Made by a program: the position numbers and the translations under genes. The notes beneath the pieces are model-generated. The model searched no databases. It worked only from the letters and a program-made list of their open reading frames with translations, and had not been told where the DNA came from. Below, one piece after another: positions 43,416 to 52,337 of a DNA stretch of 64,000 nucleotides; position 1 is the first letter of the stretch, and each line of letters begins with the position of its first letter. This DNA is from Paractinoplanes ovalisporus (GTDB lineage: Bacteria > Actinomycetota > Actinomycetes > Mycobacteriales > Micromonosporaceae): the NCBI RefSeq assembly GCF_016834655.1, contig NZ_JAENHP010000034.1:1-64000 (forward strand), in the 5' to 3' direction.

Positions 43416-44425
43416 GTGACGTCGCGACCGCTGCGCAAGATGGGCTTTCTGACGATCGGGCTGTTCGACGGGGACGACCCGAGGCCCGGGCACGAGTCGA
43501 CGCTCGACATCATCAAGCTGGGCGAGGATCTGGGCTTCGACAGTGCGTGGGTGCGGCACCGGCATCTGCAGTACGGCATCTCGTCGCCCATTGCCGTGCT
43601 GGCCGCGGCCTCGCAGCGTACGGAACGGATCGAACTCGGCACCGCCGTCATTCCGCTCGGGTGGGAGAATCCGTTGCGGCTGGCCGAAGATCTGGCGACC
43701 GTCGACATTCTCTCCGGCGGGCGGCTCAACCCCGGGGTCAGCGTCGGACCGCCGATGAACTGGGACACCGTCCAGGAGGCGCTCTACCCCGACACCGCCG
43801 ACATCGAGGACTTCAGCTATCGCCGGGTCGAGCGGCTGCTCGGGTTCGTGCGCGGCGAGCAGGCCACCGACTTCAGCGGCGCCCAGGGTGTGGTCGAAGT
43901 CTTCTCCAACCGGGTCGAGCCGCACGCGGCCGGGCTCGGCGAGCGCATGTGGTACGGCGGGGCCAGCCTCCGGTCGGCGCAGTGGGCCGGCGAGCACGGC
44001 ATGAACTTCCTGACCAGCAGCGTGGTCAAGGCCGAGGAGTCGGAAGACTTCGCCGAGATCCAGCTGTCGCACATCCGCACGTTCCGCGAGCATCACCCGG
44101 CGGGCGACCAGGCCCGGGTGTCCCAGGGCCTGGTCGTGATCCCACCGACTCCGCGACCTCGGAGCAGAAGGCCCGCTATTCCGCGTACGTCGAGAAGCGC
44201 ACCCCCCGAACCAGCCAACCGCAGGGCCCGGCCCGTCTGCTCTTCTCGCGTGACTACGTCGGCTCCTCGGCCGAGATCGCCGAGCAGCTCCAGGCCCACG
44301 CCGCGTTCCGTGAGGTCGACGAGGTGGCGTTCGCGCTGCCGTTCAGCCTCGAGCACGCCGACTACGTGCAGATCCTCACCGACATGGCCAACCACCTCGG
44401 TCCGGCGCTCGGACGGAACGTCTAA
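43416..44425 (+). pseudogene. LLM-class flavin oxidoreductase, single frameshift
   Basis: The first 240 residues read as a luciferase-like flavin oxidoreductase (MGFLTIGLFDGDDPRPGHES, GFDSAWVRHRHLQYG, ERIELGTAVIPLGWENPLRLAEDLATVD, quoted in parts; WYGGASLRSAQWAGEHGMNF). Near 44141-44144 the frame changes, and the next frame continues naturally from DSATSEQKARYSAYV through VGSSAEIAEQLQAHA to the stop at 44425. Restoring one C in ATCCCACC would give VIPTDSATS, so a single-base loss explains it. This may be a true inactivation or a sequencing error. Start GTG 43416; GTG 43389 is an alternative. Confidence 0.8.
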
Positions 44426-44874
44426 CTGAGCGCCCGTACGTTGACCGCCTGCCCCTCGGCCAGGCCGGCCACCGGGATCAGGGCCGCCGGGCCGCTGCCC
44501 ATCAGCACCAGGGTGGTGGTTCCGGGCCCGGTCATCGCCTTGAGCTTGGCCACCTCGGCGGGCTCGACCGTGACCCGGCCGTCCTTGCGGGACGCCTCGA
44601 CCTCGCCCAGCGGACCGCTGAGCACGATGCACAGCTTCCGGTCGCCGTCCTGCGCGTAGTAGGTGTCGGCGTCGCACATGCCCAGGGTGCGGCCCAGGAA
44701 TCCGGGCTCCTCGGGGGCCTCGCCGGAGATCGCGTCGTCCTGCGCGTACACCTCGACCTTGTGGCTGCCCGGCAGCTTCAGCGGGTCGCTCACCACCGCC
44801 GTGGTGACGGCCGCCGCGGCCACCGCCGCCGCCAGAATTCCCGCTGTCCAGGCCCATTTCCGTCGCTTCGACAT
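44422..44874 (-). CDS. Membrane-anchored secreted protein, unknown
   Basis: The 150-residue protein has a basic start and one membrane helix (WTAGILAAAVAAAAVTTAVV), then a small extracytoplasmic domain with two cysteines (GMCDADTYY and KLCIVLSG) that could form a disulphide. The domain is not recognised. It overlaps the 3' end of the LLM relic by four bases, tail to tail. ATG 44874 is chosen because it places basic residues before the helix. Confidence 0.65.
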   Translation of the reverse strand: MSKRRKWAWTAGILAAAVAAAAVTTAVVSDPLKLPGSHKVEVYAQDDAISGEAPEEPGFLGRTLGMCDADTYYAQDGDRKLCIVLSGPLGEVEASRKDGRVTVEPAEVAKLKAMTGPGTTTLVLMGSGPAALIPVAGLAEGQAVNVRALS

Positions 44875-45015
44875 GTCCCACAACCTATGAACCGGCGGTG
44901 GGTGCGGACCTGAGTAGCGGTGCTCAAACCGGGGCGGGTGGTAGGCCTAGCACTACTCGGATCCGGTGGGTGGCCGTAGCGACTTCGCCCCTCGTTCTGC
45001 CTAGCGTTTCAGGGT

Positions 45016-45735
45016 ATGACGACGCTGACGATGACCGGCGTGAGCAGGGTGTTCGGCCGCGGACCGGCCGCTGTTCACGCCGTTGACGACGTGACCCTGA
45101 CCTTTCCCCGGGGCGGCTGGACGGCGGTGATGGGACCGTCCGGTTCCGGCAAGTCCACACTGCTGCACTGCGCGGCCGGGCTGGAACGGGTCGACACCGG
45201 CCGGGTGCTGCTCGGCGACACCGACATCACCGCGGCCGGCGACGCCGACCTGACCGCGCTGCGCCGCAGCCGCATCGGGTTCGTGTTCCAGAACTTCAAC
45301 CTCATCGGCGCGCTGAGCGCCGAGCAGAACGTGGCGCTGCCCCTGCGGCTGGCCGGCCGGCGGCCGTCCCGCCGGGTCGTGCGCGCCACCCTCGACGCGG
45401 TCGGGCTGGCCGACCGGGCCCGGCACCGGCCGCGTGAGCTCTCCGGCGGCCAGCAGCAGCGGGTGGCGATCGCCCGGGCCATGGTGACCCGGCCCGAGGT
45501 GCTCTTCGCCGACGAGCCGACCGGCGCGCTCGACTCCACCGCCGCCCGCACCGTCCTCGACCTGATGCGCGCGATGGCCGACGCCGGCCAGAGCATCGTC
45601 ATGGTCACGCACGACCCGGGCGCCGCCGCCCGCGCCGACGCCGTGGTCTTCCTGCGCGACGGCCGGGTGGTCGACCGCGTCGCCGGCGCTGACGCCCGTC
45701 AGGTCGCCGACCGGCTCGCCAGTTGGGAGCGCTGA
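45016..45735 (+). CDS. ABC transporter ATP-binding protein (LolD/MacB-like)
   Basis: The 239-residue ATPase has Walker A GPSGSGKST, Q-loop region FVFQNFNLIGALSAEQNV, signature LSGGQQQRVAIARAM and Walker B VLFADEPTGALDS. The LIGALS...NV pattern is typical of MacB/FtsE-type exporters. It forms a pair with the permease starting two bases later. A 140-nt upstream region should hold the promoter. Confidence 0.95.
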   Translation: MTTLTMTGVSRVFGRGPAAVHAVDDVTLTFPRGGWTAVMGPSGSGKSTLLHCAAGLERVDTGRVLLGDTDITAAGDADLTALRRSRIGFVFQNFNLIGALSAEQNVALPLRLAGRRPSRRVVRATLDAVGLADRARHRPRELSGGQQQRVAIARAMVTRPEVLFADEPTGALDSTAARTVLDLMRAMADAGQSIVMVTHDPGAAARADAVVFLRDGRVVDRVAGADARQVADRLASWER

Positions 45736-45736
45736 G

Positions 45737-47617
45737 ATGTTGCGGATGAGCCGGGCCGGCCTGGCCGATCGCTGGACCCTCTTCGTGGGCGCGCTGCTCT
45801 CGGTCGCCCTCGGGGTGGCCCTCGTGCAGTCCTCACTGCTGCTGCTGATCACGGCGGCCACCTTCGACCCGCCGCCCGGCCTGAGCGCGGCCGAGCGCAT
45901 GGAGTTCTCCGACGGCACCACCGCCGCGGTGTCGATGCTGGGCGTGGTGCTCGGCGGGGCGGTCTTCCTGGCCGGGTTCATCATCAGCTCGACGTTCGCG
46001 TTCACCGTCGACCAGCGCCGTCGCGACCTCGCCCTGCTGCGCCTGGTCGGTGGCAGCCGCGGTCAGGTCCGGCGCCTGCTGCTGGGCGAGGCGCTGCTGC
46101 TGGGCGTCGCCGGGGCCGGTCTCGGCGTCCCGGCCGGGCTCGAAGTGATGAAGCTCCAGGCGTGGCTGATGCGGCGCTTCGAGTTCGTGCCCGACGGGTT
46201 CACCGGCCAGTGGCGCATGTGGATCCTCGGTGTCTCACTGGGCACCGGTCTGCTGCTCGCGATCTCCGGCGTGCTGGTCGCGGCGCGGCGGGCGGCCCGG
46301 GTGCGGCCGCTGGAAGCGCTGCGCGAGACCGGGGCGGCGGCCCGAGTGATGACCGCCGGGCGCTGGATCGCCGGGCTGCTGTTCTTCGGCGGCGCGCTGG
46401 CCCTGGTCATCGTGGCGCCGCACGGCGGCCCGGCGGGCGGTCAGGCCATGGCGCTGAACGTGGCGATGCCGGCCTCGGTGGCCGTGGTGGCGTTCGCGCC
46501 GCTGCTGGTGCCGCTGTTCGCCCGGCTGATGCCGTTCGGGGGCGGGGTGCTGGGCTCGCTGGCCCGGGCCAACCTGCGCGACGCGCGCCGCCGGTCGGCC
46601 TCGGTCGCGGCGCCGCTGATCGTGCTGGTCGCGCTCGTGGTCGGCAACACCGGCGCCGGGTCGTCGTTCACGACCAGCGGGATCGACGAGGTCGCCCGGT
46701 CGACCCACGCCGACTTCGTGGTCGAGGGCCGCGGCCCGATCGCGGACGTGCCGGGCGTGGCCACGGTCTCGACCGAGCTCTCGCTGCCCGGCGAGGTCAC
46801 GACCGGGCAGGGCGAAGATCGGGAGACCGAGGCGGTGTCCGCGCTGGTGGTCGACCCGGCCGCGTACTCGGCGATCCACGGCACGCCCGTGCGCCTGAGC
46901 GGGCGGGCGGTGGCGGCCGGTCCCGGCGGTGACGTGCCGAAGAGCGGAACCGTCCGGCTGCGGCTGCCCGAGGGCGACCTCGGCGACCTGCCGGTGGTGG
47001 CTTCGGTGCCGGCCACGATGAGCGGCGGCGCCAACCTGCTGCTGCCACCGGGTCTGGTGCCCGAGGCTCAGCTGGCCGGAGCCCAGGCCCGGTCGTTCGT
47101 CGCGCTCAAGCCGGGGGCCGACCCCGCCGCCGTGAGAGCCGCGCTGGCCCGCTCCGGCCCGGTGTCGAGCCTCGACGACTGGCTGCGGGCCGACGCCGAC
47201 GCCCGCAACTCCACCAACGAGAAGATCATGCTGATCGTGCTGGGCCTGGGCGGGCTCTACGCGCTCCTCGGCGTCGTCAACTCGGCGGTCATCGGCGCGG
47301 CGACCCGTCGTCGCGAGTTCGCCGAGGCGCGGGTGACCGGCCTGACCCGCGGCCAGGTCGTGCGGGTGGCCCTGCTCGAGACGTTCGCCGTCACCGGCGC
47401 GGCTCTGCTGCTGGGCGTGGTCGCGGCGTCGGCCGCCCTGATCGCGGCCCTGGCCACGACGAGCGCCGTGACCGGCGCCGCGACCCTCGACCTGTCATGG
47501 CCCCTGATCGCCGGGGTGGCCGCGGTGGCGCTGACCGTCACCGGCCTGACCAGCCTGATCACGTCATGGTCGGCCACCCGCCGCCCACCCGTGACCTTGC
47601 TGGCCGCCCAGGAATGA
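45737..47617 (+). CDS. FtsX-like ABC permease
   Basis: The 626-residue protein has a helix at residues 15-40, two FtsX domains each with three helices (around 75-190 and 495-615), a central pair of helices and an extracytoplasmic MacB-like domain between. The pattern DQRRRDLALLRLVGGSRGQVRRLL and its C-terminal counterpart TRRREFAEARVTGLTRGQVVRV are the coupling segments. With the ATPase it likely exports a peptide, lipid or drug; the substrate is unknown. No sensor-kinase genes are adjacent. Confidence 0.92.
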   Translation: MLRMSRAGLADRWTLFVGALLSVALGVALVQSSLLLLITAATFDPPPGLSAAERMEFSDGTTAAVSMLGVVLGGAVFLAGFIISSTFAFTVDQRRRDLALLRLVGGSRGQVRRLLLGEALLLGVAGAGLGVPAGLEVMKLQAWLMRRFEFVPDGFTGQWRMWILGVSLGTGLLLAISGVLVAARRAARVRPLEALRETGAAARVMTAGRWIAGLLFFGGALALVIVAPHGGPAGGQAMALNVAMPASVAVVAFAPLLVPLFARLMPFGGGVLGSLARANLRDARRRSASVAAPLIVLVALVVGNTGAGSSFTTSGIDEVARSTHADFVVEGRGPIADVPGVATVSTELSLPGEVTTGQGEDRETEAVSALVVDPAAYSAIHGTPVRLSGRAVAAGPGGDVPKSGTVRLRLPEGDLGDLPVVASVPATMSGGANLLLPPGLVPEAQLAGAQARSFVALKPGADPAAVRAALARSGPVSSLDDWLRADADARNSTNEKIMLIVLGLGGLYALLGVVNSAVIGAATRRREFAEARVTGLTRGQVVRVALLETFAVTGAALLLGVVAASAALIAALATTSAVTGAATLDLSWPLIAGVAAVALTVTGLTSLITSWSATRRPPVTLLAAQE

Positions 47618-47715
47618 GATCCCGGGCTGCGACGAAGCTGACTTGGTCCGGCGGCTCCTGGGTTGCACTGAACGGGGGACGAGAACCGGCTATTCCTCAT
47701 CACCGTATGAGACCG

Positions 47716-48690
47716 TCAATTCGCCTGCCGGAGCTGGGAGAAGTTGGCCGTGTGATCCGGCTGGATGGCGAACCGGAAGGTCAATGAGGGGTGTCCGTCC
47801 GGGCTGCTGCCTCGGGTGTGGACTTGGTCGATGCAGACGACTGCCCAATAGCCGTTGCTGTTACACAAAACCACCGCGTCGCCCTCGCGAACCGTTCGAA
47901 CCCGTGAGGAGCCGTCATAGGCGCTCGCGTCGCTCACCTCGGTTACATCCGTGACTCCGGAGGCCGAGGCGATCGTCTCAATGTCGGCCGGATTGTTGTA
48001 TACGTGTACGACGCCTCGACCGGCTTCGCCGACGCGGAGCGTAAACGTCATGGCACCGGAGCCGAGTTCGTACTCGCCGTCGTTGTTGGAAAAGTCGAAC
48101 GTCTCCGTGCCGTGGACGTCTGGGCTGACGTAACGGGCGGGGTCGTGCCGCAGCGTCCGAGCGATGCGGTCGGGTGAAACGACTTGGAGCGGGTTCGGTC
48201 CGATCGGCGGAACCGGCAGGATCTCCTGACCGTGCAGGTTGTGCAGCAGCTTGATGTACTCCGCCTCATAGTTCTCGTCGCGTCGGAAATCGAGGTAGAC
48301 CGGGTTGCCCAGGAACATCGGAATCCGGCGGTCCGGGTTGTCACGCAGAACGGGCAGGATACGGTCCTCATCCAGCCTGTCCATAAGTTCGGCCGTAAGC
48401 ATTCGACGTTCGTAGGCGACACCACCTCTGCCCTCGTACGCCTTCCGGGTATAGGTGTCGGTCACGATGACCAGGATGCGATCGGCGTCCCTGATGCCTT
48501 CCTCCATGAACAACGGGAGGTTCGTACCCAGACGAGCGTTCCAGCGGTCGAGGATGACATCCACACCGTTATGGCGTAGCCGAGTTGCGAGTTTCAGCAC
48601 CCAGGCGCTGTGCTGGGGGGAATCCCACGAGTAGGACACGAACACACGCGGCGCCAAGGTTGCGTCTGCCGGATTTGTCACCCCGACCAT
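47716..48690 (-). CDS. SEFIR (TIR-like) domain protein with unknown C-terminal domain
   Basis: The 324-residue protein starts with a SEFIR domain: PRVFVSYSWDSPQHSAWVLKLATRL, quoted as VFVSYSWDSPQHSAWVL; VDVILDRWNARLGTNL; RILVIVTDTYTRKA and GVAYERRMLTAEL, which carries a candidate catalytic Glu as in TIR-like folds. The C-terminal 160 residues are beta-rich (ETFDFSNNDGEYELGSG, FTLRVGEAGRGVVHVYN) and not recognised; a ligand-sensing role is possible. GC content at wobble positions is lower than in neighbours, suggesting transfer. ATG 48690 is most likely; GTG 48717 and GTG 48681 are alternatives. It stands alone between unrelated genes. Confidence 0.82.
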   Translation of the reverse strand: MVGVTNPADATLAPRVFVSYSWDSPQHSAWVLKLATRLRHNGVDVILDRWNARLGTNLPLFMEEGIRDADRILVIVTDTYTRKAYEGRGGVAYERRMLTAELMDRLDEDRILPVLRDNPDRRIPMFLGNPVYLDFRRDENYEAEYIKLLHNLHGQEILPVPPIGPNPLQVVSPDRIARTLRHDPARYVSPDVHGTETFDFSNNDGEYELGSGAMTFTLRVGEAGRGVVHVYNNPADIETIASASGVTDVTEVSDASAYDGSSRVRTVREGDAVVLCNSNGYWAVVCIDQVHTRGSSPDGHPSLTFRFAIQPDHTANFSQLRQAN

Positions 48691-48825
48691 GGTGGCCGAT
48701 GAAGGCGTGCGGCTCACGTAGGCACGCGGGCTCGTCGCCGGGCGATCTCCACCCTTTGCAAGATGGGCGGCAAGGGAAAAGTCGGATCTGTAGGGTCGGT
48801 CAGCCCGTGACTGCTAGGGAAGGGG

Positions 48826-49785
48826 TCAGATCTCGAGGGTCCAGTTCACGAAGCGAAGCTTCGGCGTGAATCCGGCTTTCTCATAGAGCCGGACCGCGCC
48901 GAAGGCGTTCTCCGAGTCCGCCTCCACGAGGGCCCGGTCGTAGCCCTCGTCGGCCGCGGTTCGCAACGCCTGCCCGATCAGGGCACCGGCGACGCCGCGC
49001 TTGCGGTAGGCGGGCTGGGTCGCGATGAGCATGAAACGCGCGTCGCGGATGCCGGTGGCCGCCGTGTCGGCATCCCACGACATCGTCACCAGCATGCCGG
49101 CGGGAGCCCCGCTCGCCTCGTCGCGGAGCAGGAAGCTGACCGTGGGCCGGAACGTCTGGTTGATGATTTTGCTCTTCCAGGAGTCCGCCGTCATCGGCGA
49201 CCGGAGCCGGTCGTCCGCGAACGCCTCGTTGCGGATCAGGCGGAACTCCTCGTCGTTCCGCTCCGACCACGGCTCGACGCGGAGCCCGGCCGGGACCGGG
49301 ACGTCCCGGATCTGGTCGCCGAGCGGGTGCTGCATGTGCTGGTAACAGCCGACCGGCACAAAACCCTGAGACTCCATGAGCTCCGGCAGGCCGGCCATGC
49401 TCTCGGGCTTGTGGATGTCGATGGCCAGCTTCAGCGTCGACCCGTGCCGCGCGTGCTGCTCCTTCGCCGCCGTGACTCCGGCTTTTACCAGCGTGGCGCC
49501 GAGGCCCTGGCGCCGATAGGCGGGGGCCACCCCGCCGTCCATGACGACCCGCTGGATGTCCTCCCCGGTCGGCTGATACCTGGTCTTCATGAAGCCGGCC
49601 ATCACGTCACCGTCGAAGGCGGCCAGGCTGCCGCGTTGCAGATCGGTGTAGGGGTCGACCAGCTCCTGGAGGGTGTCCTCCTCGTCGTAGTACTCCCCGA
49701 TCTGGTCGACCGCCTCCATGGCGTTGAGCAGATCGGCCGAGGTCTTCGCGTCGCCGCGGGCGAGGGGCCGCCAGGTGATGTGCAT
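48826..49785 (-). CDS. Two-domain GNAT acetyltransferase (MshD-like layout)
   Basis: The 319-residue protein has two GNAT domains. The first has VVMDGGVAPAYRRQGLGATLV near residue 85; the second has ARFMLIATQPAYRKRGVAGALI and a typical end AVRLYEKAGFTPKLRF. This tandem layout is that of mycothiol synthase, but it is also found in other acetyltransferases, so MshD is only a suggestion. ATG 49785 is the clear start. Confidence 0.82.
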   Translation of the reverse strand: MHITWRPLARGDAKTSADLLNAMEAVDQIGEYYDEEDTLQELVDPYTDLQRGSLAAFDGDVMAGFMKTRYQPTGEDIQRVVMDGGVAPAYRRQGLGATLVKAGVTAAKEQHARHGSTLKLAIDIHKPESMAGLPELMESQGFVPVGCYQHMQHPLGDQIRDVPVPAGLRVEPWSERNDEEFRLIRNEAFADDRLRSPMTADSWKSKIINQTFRPTVSFLLRDEASGAPAGMLVTMSWDADTAATGIRDARFMLIATQPAYRKRGVAGALIGQALRTAADEGYDRALVEADSENAFGAVRLYEKAGFTPKLRFVNWTLEI

Positions 49786-49795
49786 CCGGCGGAGA

Positions 49796-50899
49796 CTAGT
49801 TCCCGGATGGCCGGGCTGTCGCCTCAATTCCGCGATCTTGAGGCAGCCGCACCACGTCGGCGATGACGGCGTCGTCCTCGGTGAGGCGCACGGCAGCCGG
49901 GCTGTCGTAGACCACCAGCAGGCGGCCGTCGCCGTAGTTGCTCAGGCCTTCGGCGTGGTCGTCGCCCTCGCCGAAGGTCAGTTCGAGGTCCCGGGTGATC
50001 AGGTCGCCCCGCACGATCGTCGGCTGCTCGGAGCGGCACGCGCCGTGCCAGCGGTAGACGCGCACCGGCCCGTCCAGGTCCATCGTCGGGCCGGCCAGGA
50101 TCAGCAGGTCGTCGCCGTCGGGGCACAGGTCGCGCACGCCGAGACCGTCGAGCTCGAGCACGTGTTTGCGATAGGTGAAGCCGTCGTCGAACTCGTGCAG
50201 CCGCAGGCGGTCGGGCTCGTCCGGGTCGATGTAGGGGCGCAGTTCCAGCACGAAGGCCCAGCCCCGCAGCACGGGCCCGCGCAGGCCCAGGTAGACCCGG
50301 TCGCCACTGACCGCGATGCCCTCGATGTCGAGCCCGTTGTCCTTGCCCGGGATCGGCAGGAACGGCGCCAGGTGGTCGTCCTTGCGCAGCAGCTGACGCA
50401 GGTCGTCCTTGCCGCCCAGAGCCGCCGCGTAGTGCCTCTCGCCGTCGACTTCGATTTCCCGTACGGGCGTGGGCAGCCCATCCACGTCGGCGATCGGGAG
50501 CCGTACGAGAATCTGCCGGTTCTCCTGCCCCTCGATCCGCGCCAGCCGCTTGAGCGCCTTCTCACCCTCGTGCCGGTCCTTGATCTGTTTGCGGCGCAGG
50601 CTGTGCGAGCCGATCGCCCACAGGAAGTGGCCGGTGCGGGCCAGCCCCTCGACGTCGGCCTCCTCCTCGATGTCGGTGCCGGGCAGGCTGATGAAGTCAC
50701 CCAGCCGGTACGTGGTCTCGTCACCGAACTCGGTGGGCGCCGAGGGGTTGTCGGCGACCAGACGCTCCACGGTCGCGGTCTCGTCACCCGCGATCCACAG
50801 CACGGGCCCGTCGAGGCGTACGGCGGAAAGGTTGGTGTGGGTCGCCATGGCCCGGGACTTGTCCCCGAAGCGCAGGCGGACCGTGTGATCGAGCGTCAT
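49796..50899 (-). CDS. DUF3616-domain protein
   Basis: The 367-residue protein is a beta-propeller-like sequence with DUF3616 markers: EEEADVEGLARTGHFLWAIGSHS, DNGLDIEGIAVSGDRVYLGLRGPVL and DLCPDGDDLLILAGPT, quoted here in parts shorter than the whole. No signal peptide is present. The function of the family is unknown. ATG 50899; an in-frame ATG slightly upstream is less likely. It follows the peptidase gene in the same direction. Confidence 0.82.
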   Translation of the reverse strand: MTLDHTVRLRFGDKSRAMATHTNLSAVRLDGPVLWIAGDETATVERLVADNPSAPTEFGDETTYRLGDFISLPGTDIEEEADVEGLARTGHFLWAIGSHSLRRKQIKDRHEGEKALKRLARIEGQENRQILVRLPIADVDGLPTPVREIEVDGERHYAAALGGKDDLRQLLRKDDHLAPFLPIPGKDNGLDIEGIAVSGDRVYLGLRGPVLRGWAFVLELRPYIDPDEPDRLRLHEFDDGFTYRKHVLELDGLGVRDLCPDGDDLLILAGPTMDLDGPVRVYRWHGACRSEQPTIVRGDLITRDLELTFGEGDDHAEGLSNYGDGRLLVVYDSPAAVRLTEDDAVIADVVRLPQDRGIEATARPSGN

Positions 50900-50957
50900 G
50901 GTCAACATCGTGTCACCGGGAGGCCACCGAGGGGCCTCCACTGTCGGGACGGCGAAA

Positions 50958-52313
50958 TCAGCTGGACGGGCGAGGAGCGGCGACCGGACTGCGATGACCG
51001 TCGGCGTCCACCGCCCGTACGCCGAAGAACACGTTGTCCTTGGAGAGGTCGATCGTCACCGTCGTCACCTTGCCGACCGCGCGCGAATGCTCCCAGTCCG
51101 GGGCCGTGGTCTCGCGCCAGACGACCTCGTAGCCGGCCAGGTCGGGTTCGGTGCCCAGTTCCCAGCGCAGCGTCGTGGAATTGGTGAGCTGCGTGGTGTC
51201 GATGACCACGCCCCGCGGCGTGCCCGGCGCCTCGGACAGCGACCACAGCACGGCCGCGTTGACCCGGGCCACCCGCGCGATGTAGTCGAAGTCGCAGAAC
51301 TCGATCAGGTCGCCGTACTGCACGCCGTTCTCGACCCGGACGTCCTGGTGCTCGTGGGCGAAGTTCTCACGCGGCTCGGTGAACCGGGCCGCCGGATAGC
51401 CCCGCAGCAGGAACGAGATGTGGTCGCTGCCGCGCAGGTAGCGGTCGCGCCGCCAGATCACCCGCACGTCCGTGCCGTCCGGTTCGACCTGCTTGACGAA
51501 CCGGCCCAGCTGCCGCGACGGGCCGTCGTTCTCGCCGCCGACGCTCTTGCGGGTGTTCGCCTCGGCCGCCGTCTCCGAAGTGGGCACCCCCTCGACGAAC
51601 AGCCGCACGGTCCGGTTGGCGGGGCGGGTGCCGTCGTGGGCGTCCCCGGTGCCGACGATGTCGTTGCTGAACATGGCCTGGATGTCGGCGCCGGCGTCGC
51701 GGTAGACCTGCGCCATGTGGTCGGAGCCGTAGAGGCCCTGCTCCTCGCCGGCCACGGCCGCGAAGACGATCGTGGCTTCGGGCTGCCGCCGGGCCATCAC
51801 GCGCGCCAGCTCCATGATCACGGCCACACCCGAGGCGTCGTCGTCCGCCCCGGGCGCGTCGGACACCGCGTCCATCACGTCGGTCACCCGCGAGTCGTAG
51901 TGACCCGTGACGACGTACGTGCGGGCCGGTGTGACGCTCCCCGTGAGTGTCGCGATCACGTTGGTGATGGTGGTGGGAACCGGGACGCGCGGCGAGACGG
52001 GCTGCACGAACGCCTGCGCTTCGACCGTCATCCGGCCGCCGGAGATTGCGGCATATCCGCGCATCTCCGCGAGGATCCAGTCGCGGGCAGCGCCGATGCC
52101 ACGCACCGGGTCGTCCTGACCGGAGAGCGTGTGCCGGGTGCCGAACGAGACCAGCTTCCGCACGATGGCCTCGATCCGCCGCGGGTCGATCTCCCGCAGA
52201 ATCGCCCGGAGCTCCGGCCCCGGCGGCGCGCCGACCGCCTCGCCCGCCATCAGGGGCGCCGCCGCAGCCGCCGCGGAAACGGTCAGAAACGCACGCCGAC
52301 TCGTGTTGGCCAT
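50958..52313 (-). CDS. Secreted M28 metallopeptidase (Tat signal)
   Basis: The 451-residue protein has a twin-arginine signal (SRRAFLTVSAAAAAAPLMA), then an M28 zinc-peptidase domain with VVTGHYDSR, PGADDDASGVAVIMELAR, AAVAGEEQGLYGS and the ligand-bearing SNDIVG and GSDHISFL segments. These supply two His, two acidic ligands and the general-base Glu pair. A C-terminal fibronectin-III-like domain (DLAGYEVVWRETTAPDW) follows. It is probably an extracellular aminopeptidase. Confidence 0.92.
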   Translation of the reverse strand: MANTSRRAFLTVSAAAAAAPLMAGEAVGAPPGPELRAILREIDPRRIEAIVRKLVSFGTRHTLSGQDDPVRGIGAARDWILAEMRGYAAISGGRMTVEAQAFVQPVSPRVPVPTTITNVIATLTGSVTPARTYVVTGHYDSRVTDVMDAVSDAPGADDDASGVAVIMELARVMARRQPEATIVFAAVAGEEQGLYGSDHMAQVYRDAGADIQAMFSNDIVGTGDAHDGTRPANRTVRLFVEGVPTSETAAEANTRKSVGGENDGPSRQLGRFVKQVEPDGTDVRVIWRRDRYLRGSDHISFLLRGYPAARFTEPRENFAHEHQDVRVENGVQYGDLIEFCDFDYIARVARVNAAVLWSLSEAPGTPRGVVIDTTQLTNSTTLRWELGTEPDLAGYEVVWRETTAPDWEHSRAVGKVTTVTIDLSKDNVFFGVRAVDADGHRSPVAAPRPSS

Positions 52314-52337
52314 GCGTCCACTCTGGCCCTCACGCGT

